This document shows positions 23,317 to 31,474 of a stretch of 45,528 bases of DNA, piece after piece (within the stretch, counting starts at the first letter, position 1; each line of letters opens with the position of its first letter). The position numbers and the translations under genes were made by a program. The notes under the pieces are model-generated. The model had not been told where the DNA came from, made no database searches, and worked only from the letters and a program-made list of their open reading frames with translations. The DNA is from Marinovum algicola. Its GTDB lineage: Bacteria; Pseudomonadota; Alphaproteobacteria; Rhodobacterales; Rhodobacteraceae. The stretch lies in contig NZ_FNYY01000033.1 of assembly GCF_900109145.1 (NCBI RefSeq), positions 1 through 45,528 of the forward strand, in the 5' to 3' direction.

Positions 23317-24321
23317 TCAGTCGCCGGGCGCCAGGACGAACTTGACGCCATCCGCATTGAAGGAATGGTCAAACGCCTTTTCCCAGGCGCGCACAGGCAT
23401 CACATCGGTGACCAGAGGTTTCAACGTCAGGCTGTCACCGTGCATCAGGCGCATGGCGCGTTTCCAACTGCGCGGCGTGGATGCAAAACCGGATGTGATC
23501 GTCAGTTCCTTGTAGCAGATCAGATCAGTCGGCAGGGTCGCCGGTTTGCCGCCGAGACCCATCTGCGCGATCCGGCCCGAGCGGCAGGCAAAATTCAACG
23601 CATCGGCATAGCCATGCCCGTTGCCGGAACACTCGACCACGACGTCGAACGACTCTTCTGGCAACACGTCACCGACGGTCGAGGTTTCGAACCCGATCTG
23701 TCTGGCAAGCTGCAGTCTCGCCGTGTCCGCTTCGGTGCCACGCAGGGTCACTTCGGCCCCTTGCACACCCGCCACCTGGGCGGCGATCAAACCGATCGCG
23801 CCGGGCCCGATCACCAGTACCTTCTGTCCCGGTTCAATGTGGGACGTCTCCCCGAAGAGGGAGTTCATCACGCATGCAAGCGGTTCCGCAAGACTGGCCG
23901 CGGCGTCGCCGATATTCTCGGGCACCTCATGCAGATTGCGCACCGGCACCTCAACCAAGTCCGTCATTGCCCCGTTCACATGACTTCCGATGGACTGGCG
24001 CTGTCGGCACAGATTGGGCCGCCCGTCGCGGCAGTGCGCGCAGGCGCCGCAGGTTGCGAAAAAGGTCTCGGCGACAAAGCGCCGCCCCTGCAATCCAGAA
24101 TCAACACCCTCTCCCATCCGCACCACTCGACCGCAGACCTCATGACCCAGAACAACTGGCGGGTTGCTAGCATATACGTTGCGATAGATGTGGAGATCCG
24201 TGCCACAGATTCCCGCGCTCAACACCTCCAGGACCACATGACCGGGCCGAGCGTCGGGTTCGGGCCAGTCAACCAGTGCGACGTCGCCGAGACTCTCACT
24301 TTGTTTCGTCACGCCGAGCAT
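23317..24321 (-). CDS. Zinc-dependent medium-chain alcohol/polyol dehydrogenase
   Basis: The 334-residue protein belongs to the MDR family. Catalytic zinc ligands are C39 (AGICGTDLH) and H60-E61 (LGHEVCG); the structural zinc cysteines lie in CGACAHCRDGRPNLC; the Rossmann motif is VLVIGPGAIGLIAAQ. It resembles sorbitol/threonine/galactitol-type dehydrogenases, so a polyol or hydroxy-acid substrate is likely. Its start overlaps the kinase-aldolase stop by 13 nt. Confidence 0.9.
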   Translation of the reverse strand: MLGVTKQSESLGDVALVDWPEPDARPGHVVLEVLSAGICGTDLHIYRNVYASNPPVVLGHEVCGRVVRMGEGVDSGLQGRRFVAETFFATCGACAHCRDGRPNLCRQRQSIGSHVNGAMTDLVEVPVRNLHEVPENIGDAAASLAEPLACVMNSLFGETSHIEPGQKVLVIGPGAIGLIAAQVAGVQGAEVTLRGTEADTARLQLARQIGFETSTVGDVLPEESFDVVVECSGNGHGYADALNFACRSGRIAQMGLGGKPATLPTDLICYKELTITSGFASTPRSWKRAMRLMHGDSLTLKPLVTDVMPVRAWEKAFDHSFNADGVKFVLAPGD

Positions 24322-26147
24322 GTTTCGGTCCTCTCCATGGTGAATGCCCCGACTAGACGGGAATAATTGTGCTGCATTGCGGTAACGGCCGACTCGTCAT
24401 TGATCAATCCGGCAAACCACTGCCTGGCCGCTTCCGCAAAAACCGTGCGCCCAACAGCGAAACCGGCACAGATCGTTTGCTGGCCCGCGGATCGCAGCCG
24501 GTCTTCCATGACCTCCATGGGTTCGGCGGCTCCCAAGACGATGATCCCGCGGTTCTGGGCGTCATGCGCCGCGATGGTCTCTGACAACTTTAACCAGCCG
24601 TCTTCAGTGGACAAGGCCGGCAATTTCCACCAATCGGGCATCAGCCCCGCCTCGTAGCATTGCTGCACGCCCTGACGCAGCGTTCTGTCATCACGCGGTT
24701 TTCCGGCCGGCGGGACCAGTTCCAGCATCCACTCTACGCCGGCCGACCGACAGGCGGCCTGAAGCCTGTGCAGAGTTTCGACCTGGTCGCGCATGAGCGC
24801 TTCCGGATCGTCCGGCGAATACCAGGCAAGAACCTTTGCCACCTGGCCAGGGCGCCAGGAATGAATGGACGCTGCGAGATTGGCGCCAGGTTCCAACCGC
24901 AATGGCCGGGACCCGGTGACCTCGACCGGCCGCCCGGTCCAAACCCCATCGTGTCCAAGCGCGTCCAGGACGTGCTGTCCAAACAATGGGTCCATCAACA
25001 TGCCCGCCCGATACCCTGTCAGCAGATCGCCCCCGGCCAACATCGCGCGGTGTACCAGCGACTTGAAGTGCCTGGCATCCTCGAAGCTTCGACCATGTTC
25101 AGACATCAGTTGGTGAAAGGGTTCACGGTGATCACAGGCCAGTGCCAGGATCCGGGCTCGATCGCGCGGCCGGGCACGGGACCGGTGCAGATGCGCCAGC
25201 GCCGGACTGTGCTGATCCGGATCGCCCAGAAAGTTCGAAATCTCTTCTGCGAACGGCATATCCGAAGCACAGCCATGCCGGGTTGCCACGATGGCGCCGG
25301 CCGCGTTCGCGCAGCGAAGCGCCTCATCCCGCGACGCACCGCTCACCCGCGAAGCTAGCAGGTTTCCCAGAAAGGCATCCCCCGCGCCAACCGGATTTAC
25401 GACTTCGATCGCATGGCCCGCAACTTGGTGCGGAGGCGCTTTGCCGGCTTTCCAGCTTGCGCCGTCGCGGCCAAGCTTGCGAACCAGTTCAAAATCGCCC
25501 TCGCAGGCCCCGCCATCAACCACCAGTGCGACCTCTTCGAGGTTCCCAACCACGATCTTGCAGCCGGGAAGAACGGTGCGCACCCGTGCAATGGCGCCTT
25601 CGAGCCCGCCGCTGCAAGCCGACCAGAGCGCAGCGCGATAGTCGAGATCCAGAACGACCTCGACGCCCGCCCTTGTTGCGGCGTCCACGATCGGGGATAC
25701 CCGCGCCCAGGTGGAAGGATCGGCAACATTTGTTCCGGTCAGCGCAAGGTACCGCACTCCGTTGAAGTAGTCGCCGGGCACAGCCGAGGGTTCGATCCAT
25801 TCATCGGCGGCATTGTCCCGATAATAGTCCAACCCGTCGATCTCGCTGCCCAACATGCCCAGAAACGCAAGTGCGGTTCTGTGTTCCTTGCGCACGGTGA
25901 GCGCACGGCAATCCACATTCTCGGCATCAAGGTACTTTCGCAGGTAGCGTCCCATCGGGTCGGCCCCGACCGCCGAAATCAAACCGACGCGCGCCCCGGC
26001 ACGGGCTGCCGCGATTGCGGTGTTCCCACTTGATCCGCCCGGATAACGTCGGAACGTGCGTGTGTCTTCCAGCGGCGTGTTCGCCTGTTCGCCGTAAAGG
26101 TCCACGGCGATCCGCCCCAGGCAGACAATATCCAGTTGCTTGTTCAT
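24309..26147 (-). CDS. Bifunctional PfkB sugar kinase / DUF2090 aldolase (IolC-IolJ-like fusion)
   Basis: The 612-residue fusion has a PfkB kinase at about 1-310 (YPGGSSGNTAIAAARAGARVG near the N terminus; catalytic NPVGAGDAF around residue 265) and a DUF2090 domain at about 320-610 (ILALACDHREPFHQL, DWWKLPA). Such fusions are annotated as 5-dehydro-2-deoxygluconokinase plus 5-dehydro-2-deoxyphosphogluconate aldolase in inositol catabolism. No iolB, iolD, iolE or iolG lies here, so the substrate may be another 2-deoxy keto acid. I chose the start at 26145-26147 because the PfkB fold begins there (MNKQLDIVCLGR); the ribosome-binding site is weak (GAAAG). Confidence 0.85.
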   Translation of the reverse strand: MNKQLDIVCLGRIAVDLYGEQANTPLEDTRTFRRYPGGSSGNTAIAAARAGARVGLISAVGADPMGRYLRKYLDAENVDCRALTVRKEHRTALAFLGMLGSEIDGLDYYRDNAADEWIEPSAVPGDYFNGVRYLALTGTNVADPSTWARVSPIVDAATRAGVEVVLDLDYRAALWSACSGGLEGAIARVRTVLPGCKIVVGNLEEVALVVDGGACEGDFELVRKLGRDGASWKAGKAPPHQVAGHAIEVVNPVGAGDAFLGNLLASRVSGASRDEALRCANAAGAIVATRHGCASDMPFAEEISNFLGDPDQHSPALAHLHRSRARPRDRARILALACDHREPFHQLMSEHGRSFEDARHFKSLVHRAMLAGGDLLTGYRAGMLMDPLFGQHVLDALGHDGVWTGRPVEVTGSRPLRLEPGANLAASIHSWRPGQVAKVLAWYSPDDPEALMRDQVETLHRLQAACRSAGVEWMLELVPPAGKPRDDRTLRQGVQQCYEAGLMPDWWKLPALSTEDGWLKLSETIAAHDAQNRGIIVLGAAEPMEVMEDRLRSAGQQTICAGFAVGRTVFAEAARQWFAGLINDESAVTAMQHNYSRLVGAFTMERTETCSA

Positions 26148-26196
26148 AATTCGACTTTCATTCAAGATCGCTCGTACAGACGCTTGCCCACATCCC

Positions 26197-27093
26197 TCAA
26201 CCGATTTTTTCCCAATCACGCGACGGCAATGGCGTTTCGCCCGCCTCGTACCGCCGCTTGATCACCTCGTGGATCCGCTTGTGATCCGCACAGCGGATCG
26301 TGCCGGTATCGCAATCGCACACTGTCTTGCGGCCGGGCATCATCGTCAGGCTCTTGTCCAGCGGTGTCAGTTCCGGCTCAATACCCGATATGCTTATTTT
26401 CAACCGGGCGAGGTATTCGATCTCGCCCGATTTGGTCATACGGAACGGCATGTCATGGCCAGGATATACTAGGTCGGCCGCATCCATGACCCGAGCCACA
26501 GTTTGCGCCGCCTTGGCTTCGTCCCAGAAGACCAACGGGTTTTCACCTGCCTGTGCGACCCAGGCGAAATGCAACGCGTCCGAGGTCACTGCCACACGGC
26601 CATCGTCGGTGTCGACCAGGGCGCCGATACTGCCAATGGAGTGACCGGTCATTTCCATGATCGTGACGCCGGGGATCACGACGTGTCCTTCGCCCACTTC
26701 CTCGATCGTCAGTTGTTCAATGATGAACCCGGTCCAGGACGGTGTGGCCCAATCGTCGACACGCGGCTGGTGCGCATAAAAACGTTCATCGCGGTGAAGG
26801 AGCAGCGTCGCATTGGTGAACAGGTCGACATTCTGGATATGATCCCAATGCGCATGTGTCCCCAGAACGTAATCAATATCGAGCGGTGTCAGATCGCGCT
26901 CTGCGAGCGCATCGACGATCATCAGACGACGGCCGACATGGGCGGTGTCCACAAGGATACGCCTGAGAACGCCATCGTTGTTCGCCCCCTCGATCAGCGT
27001 GACGCTGCCGAATGCTGCATGGCCCTGGTTGGCACAGCGCCAGCCGCTCCCGCAACAAGGCGTGGGGGACGGCTTCATCTGTAAACACAACAT
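26197..27093 (-). CDS. Metallo-beta-lactamase-fold hydrolase with a chimeric N terminus
   Basis: The frame encodes 298 residues with HAHWDH (80-85, preceded by GT), TGHS, TSDALH and YPGHD, a complete zinc-binding set typical of lactonase/glyoxalase-II-like hydrolases. The first about 21 residues lie in sequence that, read in another frame, matches a DUF1403 protein. The native 5' end is therefore probably lost at a recombination junction near 27030, together with the native promoter. Real translation may begin at ATG 27078 or not occur. It precedes the kinase-aldolase gene by 49 nt. AHL-lactonase activity is possible but not shown. Confidence 0.75.
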   Translation of the reverse strand: MLCLQMKPSPTPCCGSGWRCANQGHAAFGSVTLIEGANNDGVLRRILVDTAHVGRRLMIVDALAERDLTPLDIDYVLGTHAHWDHIQNVDLFTNATLLLHRDERFYAHQPRVDDWATPSWTGFIIEQLTIEEVGEGHVVIPGVTIMEMTGHSIGSIGALVDTDDGRVAVTSDALHFAWVAQAGENPLVFWDEAKAAQTVARVMDAADLVYPGHDMPFRMTKSGEIEYLARLKISISGIEPELTPLDKSLTMMPGRKTVCDCDTGTIRCADHKRIHEVIKRRYEAGETPLPSRDWEKIG

Positions 27094-27184
27094 GCAGGTG
27101 GTTCAGCGCCGCGCCTGATAAAAACGCCACATCTTTAAGGGTTTCAGCGCAAGCCACGGTGACCCAGGACGGCATCCGGGGTAC
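27029..27184 (-). pseudogene. Truncated DUF1403 gene (N-terminal part)
   Basis: The minus-strand frame reads PSWVTVACAETLKDVAF, then SGAALNHLHVVFTDEAVPHA and LLRERLALCQ, which fits the start of DUF1403 proteins common on Rhodobacterales plasmids. Similarity stops abruptly after LALCQ near 27029, where the metallo-hydrolase coding sequence begins in another frame. The open frame extends upstream to 27364 but that part overlaps the recombinase core-like dyad and is not convincing. Confidence 0.6.
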
Positions 27185-27301
27185 GTTGTTCACATCAATT
27201 GCTGGCGCAGGTTGGGCACGTATCATGCCGGGAGCCCACGCCAAGACGGCGCTTATGGCCAGCAAATTGCAGCAAAACCGCCCCACCCAGCGGCTCTCCG
27301 C

Positions 27302-27332
27302 TATGTCCAATAAGTTTGCATTATCGGACGTA
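27302..27332. other. Candidate tyrosine-recombinase core (attachment) site
   Basis: Two 12-bp arms (TATGTCCAATAA and TTATCGGACGTA) form an inverted repeat with 10 of 12 positions complementary, separated by the 7-bp spacer GTTTGCA. Arms of this length around a 6-8 bp spacer are the normal form of a crossover site. It lies 50 nt upstream of the tyrosine recombinase gene. Confidence 0.5.
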
Positions 27333-27382
27333 TAGAAGTATGCTGCGAGACAGTTCAATTTCATCGGCGGATTCAGTGAAAA

Positions 27383-28475
27383 ATGCCCTCCGAGATCGAG
27401 AAATCGACATCAGCGCGCTCTGATGGGCTTGATGATGCTCGCGTCGACGAGAGCGATCAAGAGGAAAGCGACGGCATCGCCCTGCCCTCGCATGTCGCCG
27501 GGTCTGGCAGCCTCGACCGGCTGGTCGACACCGCCCGCGACTATGCCCGTGCCGCGGCCTCGGAGAACACGCTGAAAGCATACGCGAAGGACTGGGCGCA
27601 TTTTGCGCGCTGGTGCCGGATTAAGGACGCCGAGCCACTGCCGCCGTCACCCGAAATGATCGGGCTTTATCTGGCTGATCTGGCCGCGGGCTTTGGCCCC
27701 TCCCCTAACGGTTAGCACCATCGACCGCCGCCTGTCGGGCCTCGCCTGGAACTACGCGCAGAAGGGATTCACCCTCGATCGCAAGAACCGCCACATCGCC
27801 ACCGTACTGGCCGGGATCAAACGCAAACACGCCCGTCCGCCGGCGCAGAAGGAAGCGATCATGGCCGAGGACATCCTCGCGATGTTCGCCACCTTGCCCT
27901 ACGACCTGCACGGTCTGCGAGACCGGGCCATCCTGCTCCTCGGCTATGCCGGGGGTCTCCGGCGCTCGGAAATTGTCAGCCTCGACGTTCACAAGGACGA
28001 CACGCCGGACTCGGGCGGTTGGATCGAAATCTTCGACAGGGGCGCCCTGCTCACCCTCAATGCCAAGACCGGCTGGCGCGAGGTCGAGATTGGCCGCGGC
28101 TCCAAGGAAAAGACCTGCCCTGTCCATGCGCTCGAACAGTGGCTGCACTTCGCGAAGATCGACTTCGGCCCGGTCTTCGTGGGCGTCTCGCGCGATGGCA
28201 AAAGGGCATCCGAAAAGAGATTAAACGACAAGCATGTCGCGCGCCTGATCAAGCGCACAGTCTTGGAAGCTGGCATTCGATCCGAGCTGTCCGAGAAAGA
28301 CCGCCTCGCCCTCTTCTTCGGCCACTCCCTTCGCGCCGGTCTCGCCAGTTCTGCCGAGGTCAACGAGCGCTATGTTCAGAATCAGCTCGGCCATACCACG
28401 GTCGAAATGACCCGCCGCTACCAGCGGCGTCGCGACAGGTTCCGGGTGAACCTGACGAAGGCAGCCGGGCTCTGA
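27383..28475 (+). pseudogene. Tyrosine-type site-specific recombinase, frameshifted
   Basis: Two overlapping frames together make one recombinase of about 363 residues. The first (27383-27715) holds the SAM-like core-binding domain (ASENTLKAYAKDWAHFARWC). The second, continuing from about 27699 to 28475, holds the catalytic domain with arginine in GYAGGLRRSEIVSLDV, HSLRAG (HxxR), LGH and a late RRY tyrosine. The switch is a net +1 shift in the C-rich run CCCCTCCCC (27697-27705). Removing one C restores a continuous reading GFGPS-LTVSTIDRRLSGL. It may be a broken gene, a sequencing error in the C-run, or (less likely) a programmed shift. Confidence 0.8.
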
Positions 28476-28533
28476 TCGCGCGGTCATTCGGTCGTTTAGT
28501 GGCGGTACATAAAACTGCAAAAAGACTGTTTTG

Positions 28534-29407
28534 ATGCCATTGATAGGCTACGCGCGCGTTTCAACCGAGGATCAAACCCCCCTGCCCCAGTCGCAGGCCC
28601 TGAAATCCGCAGGCTGCGCCGAGATCCATGAAGAACAGGCCTCTGGCGGCAATCGTGCGCGGCCGGTGCTTGGGCGGGTGTTGGAGCGCATCGGCAAGGG
28701 CGACACGCTGGTCGTCGTGCGGATTGACCGCCTCGCGCGATCCCTGTCGCATCTGCTGGAGGTGATCGAGCGGCTGGAGGCCAAGGGTGCGTTCTTTCGT
28801 TCCATTCAGGACCCGATCGACACCGGATCCCCGCAAGGCAAGTTCACGCTGCAGGTCTTGGGCGCTGCGGCCGAGTTCGAGCGCGCCCTGATCCGGGAAC
28901 GGACGAAGGCTGGCTTGGCCAGCGCACGCACAAAGGGCCGCGTGGGCGGAAACCCCGGACTGCGGGCCAAAGACCCTGCCGCTCTTCGCAAGGTGCGGTT
29001 GGCGCGACAGGACGGATACATGGAGCGTCTGAACGAGACGGCACAAGACTGGTTGCCCCATGTGCGCCGGTTGCGCCCCGACTTGGCCTGGGAAGACGTG
29101 GTGCGCATCATCAACGGAGGTACGTCGTTGGACCCAAGGCCGTCTCTTGCGCGCCGTGAAGGCCTATGTTCGCGACGGGTTCCTGCCCGCAGAGGTGCTG
29201 GCCCGTGCCGGGCGCCGCGAAGCAGACGACCGCCTGCCTGCGATTGTCGCCGCGATCAAAGGCGCAGATCCCGGCATCACGCTACGGGCGATCTGTGACC
29301 GGCTGGAATCCATGCGCGAGCGCACGCCGCGTGGACGCATGAGCTGGCAACCGTCGTCCGTGAGGATGCTGCTGGAACGGGCGGAGCGAATTGGGTTGTT
29401 GGAGTGA
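28534..29407 (+). pseudogene. Serine recombinase (resolvase/invertase family), frameshifted
   Basis: The first frame gives a normal resolvase domain: nucleophile serine in GYARVSTEDQ (about residue 10), DRLARS, and EFERALIRERTKAGL leading into the helical linker. Near 29125-29130 the frame is lost; adding one base back (reading TGG ACC CAA from 29129) restores the typical WTQGRLLRAVKAYVRDG segment and continues to a stop at 29405-29407. The intact protein would have about 290 residues. Start ATG at 28534 is preferred over TTG at 28531. The full catalytic domain could still be made, without its C-terminal DNA-binding part. Confidence 0.8.
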
Positions 29408-29451
29408 GTTTTGGCGCAAAGTGTGTTCATCACTTCAGGTTAATTCACAAA

Positions 29452-29480
29452 TTGGGCTGGAACTTTAGCGGCACAATAAT
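29452..29480 (+). promoter_or_regulatory. Putative promoter of the AAA/DUF4143 ATPase gene
   Basis: TTGGGC (29452-29457) and AATAAT (29475-29480) are separated by 17 nt, directly upstream of the dyad at 29486-29520. The match to the sigma-70 consensus is moderate. Confidence 0.4.
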
Positions 29481-29485
29481 TTAAC

Positions 29486-29520
29486 CTTGCAAATCTTCCA
29501 CATGATGGAGTAATTGCAAG
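29486..29520. promoter_or_regulatory. Large nested dyad overlapping the ATPase leader
   Basis: CTTGCAA (29486-29492) pairs with TTGCAAG (29514-29520), and inside them TCCA pairs with TGGA around the same centre. The 35-bp dyad lies between the putative promoter and the ATG, covering the ribosome-binding site. It could be an operator or a regulatory RNA hairpin that hides the AAGG site. Confidence 0.55.
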
Positions 29521-29528
29521 GTATGTAT

Positions 29529-30686
29529 ATGCGCCAAACTCATCAACTTGTGCAATCCGCGCTTGCGAACCAAGCCGCTGTTGTGCTCCTCGGTCCCCGG
29601 CAGGTTGGGAAGACCACGCTTGCTCTCGACATCGCTTCGGAGCAACCATCGGTATACCTTGATCTTGAACGTGACGCGGACCGGCAGATCCTGACCGAAC
29701 CAGATCTCTATCTGGATGAACAAACGGGAAAACTCGTCATCCTCGACGAAGTGCAGCAGATGCCCGGCCTCTTCAAGAGCCTGCGTGGTCAGATCGACCA
29801 GCGCAGGCGGGCCGGGTTTCGTACGGGGCAGTTTCTGCTCTTAGGGTCAGCCTCCAATGTTCTCCTGCAACAATCGGCAGAGTCCCTCGCTGGAAGGGTC
29901 CGGTATATCGAAATGCCCCCTCTGCAACTTACCGAAGTTGGGACTGATCAGTTGAATGCGCTCTGGTTACGTGGTGGCTTTCCTGACAGTTTCTTGGCTG
30001 CCAGCGATCAGGCCAGCATGGACTGGCGTCTAGATTTCCTGCGCACCTATCTGGAGCGTGACATCCCTGCCCTTGGACCGCGTATTCCGGCCGCAACCTT
30101 GCGGCGCTTCTGGACCATGTTGGCGCATGTGCAAGGCGGCCTGCTGAATGCTGCTGCCCTCGCAGAGGGGCTCGGTGTGTCGGGCCAAACCATCGGTCGT
30201 TATCTCGATCTGCTCGTCGATCTCATGCTGGTGCGGCGGCTGCAGCCCTGGCACGAGAATGTCGGCAAACGCCTGGTGAAATCGTCAAAAATCTATGTGC
30301 GGGACAGCGGGATCGTTCATGCGCTGTTGAGTATTGGTACAACCGAGGGCTTGCTCGGGCATCCTGTCGTCGGCGGCAGTTGGGAGGGGTTCTGCATCGA
30401 GACCCTTCTTGCCGCGACGCCCGCCGGCACCGAACCCTTCTTCTATCGCACCTCTGCCGGAGCCGAACTTGATCTGGTTCTGCGTTTGCCGGGTGGCGAC
30501 ATCTGGGCCGTCGAGATCAAGCGCACGACTGCGCCGAAGGTTTCTCGTGGTTTCCACACCGGCGCAGAAGACGTCAAAGCCAATCGGAAGCTGCTGATCT
30601 ACGCCGGAGAGCGTGATGTCCCCTTAGCAGAAGATATCCGGGCAATACCTCTCGAACAGGGAATTGGGCTGTTGAGAGCGCTTTAG
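29529..30686 (+). CDS. AAA_14 / DUF4143-family ATPase
   Basis: The 385-residue protein has Walker A GPRQVGKT (22-29), Walker B VILDEVQ, sensor-like FLLLGSAS, a winged-helix stretch in the middle (GLLNAAALAEGLGVSGQTIGRYL landmarks) and a C-terminal DUF4143 domain. That domain ends in a PD-(D/E)xK-like set (ELDLVL then VEIK). I place the start at ATG 29529, with AAGG 7 nt upstream; ATG 29523 is a close alternative. The function of this widespread family is not settled; links to toxin-like or mobile-element maintenance roles have been suggested. It is in the plasmid mobile segment, not the catabolic island. Confidence 0.85.
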   Translation: MRQTHQLVQSALANQAAVVLLGPRQVGKTTLALDIASEQPSVYLDLERDADRQILTEPDLYLDEQTGKLVILDEVQQMPGLFKSLRGQIDQRRRAGFRTGQFLLLGSASNVLLQQSAESLAGRVRYIEMPPLQLTEVGTDQLNALWLRGGFPDSFLAASDQASMDWRLDFLRTYLERDIPALGPRIPAATLRRFWTMLAHVQGGLLNAAALAEGLGVSGQTIGRYLDLLVDLMLVRRLQPWHENVGKRLVKSSKIYVRDSGIVHALLSIGTTEGLLGHPVVGGSWEGFCIETLLAATPAGTEPFFYRTSAGAELDLVLRLPGGDIWAVEIKRTTAPKVSRGFHTGAEDVKANRKLLIYAGERDVPLAEDIRAIPLEQGIGLLRAL

Positions 30687-31304
30687 CGCAGCGCTGGCTT
30701 TTCCCGCTGCGCGCCTGCGCGAGTTCCAAGGTATTTTCTTGTTTGGGTCAGTTTCAACAGAGTTTCCAATTTTCCTTGGTATCTTTCTCGACCGCCGGAC
30801 GTCTCCCGATGCGGCCCTGTTGCATGGAATGCACATCGCAGCGGCCGCCCCGTCTACAACGGCTGTGGCCCATCTTCCTCCCCTACCCTTCTATGCGGCG
30901 CTTCGCATCCAGCGTAGTCAGGCCTTGGTCAACCGCCCAGCTACCCTTCGGGCTGCATCAGTTTCACAAGAGCCGACAACGAACCCGTCAAAGGCTTCGG
31001 CTCAATCTGCATGTTGATCTCCGACCTGGAAATTACCATCGAACCCGTCGCGAGGTCGAACAGGACGGCCTTCGCGCAACGCGTCGCCGGACGCTCCCCG
31101 TAAGGCAAGCTGGCCGAGTGCGGCGGCATCTAGAAGATTCGGAAAGGGGAGTCCGGCGCTGGCTACTTCACGGTGAGCATCTGTGATCACGGCTTCAACG
31201 CAAACCTGGGCAAAGCCATGAACTAGGTCAGTCATCTCCTCGGGTCCGAAAGACGCGGCGTGTAACATGCAAGGTTGATCGGCTTCGCTCTGGTCAGCCG
31301 ACTT
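30687..31304. other. Gene-poor stretch between the ATPase gene and the replication region
   Basis: I see no convincing gene here. Short frames exist on both strands, but none has a recognisable domain with a credible ribosome-binding site. A GC-rich stretch with repeated GCGC (30677-30715) follows the ATPase stop and could form a hairpin without a clear T-run. The stretch may hold decayed plasmid genes. Confidence 0.4.
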
Positions 31305-31340
31305 AAACTCCAATCTTGAACGCGTTCAAGATTGGAGTTT
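31305..31340. promoter_or_regulatory. parS: Perfect 36-bp palindrome, probable centromere (parS) of the repABC partition system
   Basis: The sequence is exactly self-complementary over 36 bp. The left half runs AAACTCCAATCTTGAACG and the right half is its reverse complement, centred on CGCG at 31321-31324. It lies 134 nt upstream of repA. Its inner core TCTTGAA-CGCG-TTCAAGA recurs with one change inside repB (33563-33580). A position next to the partition operon and repetition of the core fit a ParB/RepB binding site. Confidence 0.7.
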
Positions 31341-31474
31341 CTGGAGCCACTGAGCCTCAAAATAAGCGCCTGAAAGCTATAGGCGCGTGGTATCTTTATC
31401 TTTTGCTCAGAACCGTGCTACCATTGGGGCAGAATCGAGTCGAACTCGGACCCAACCGAAGTCAGGGCTTATAA

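Noticed and set aside
26197-27093. Calling the metallo-hydrolase an AHL quorum-quenching lactonase
   Set aside because: The zinc motif is shared by many hydrolases, and the N terminus is lost at the junction; nothing else supports that substrate.
30739-31313. Short open frames in the gap before repA
   Set aside because: They lack domains, ribosome-binding sites and normal codon use; the stretch is better described as non-coding or decayed.
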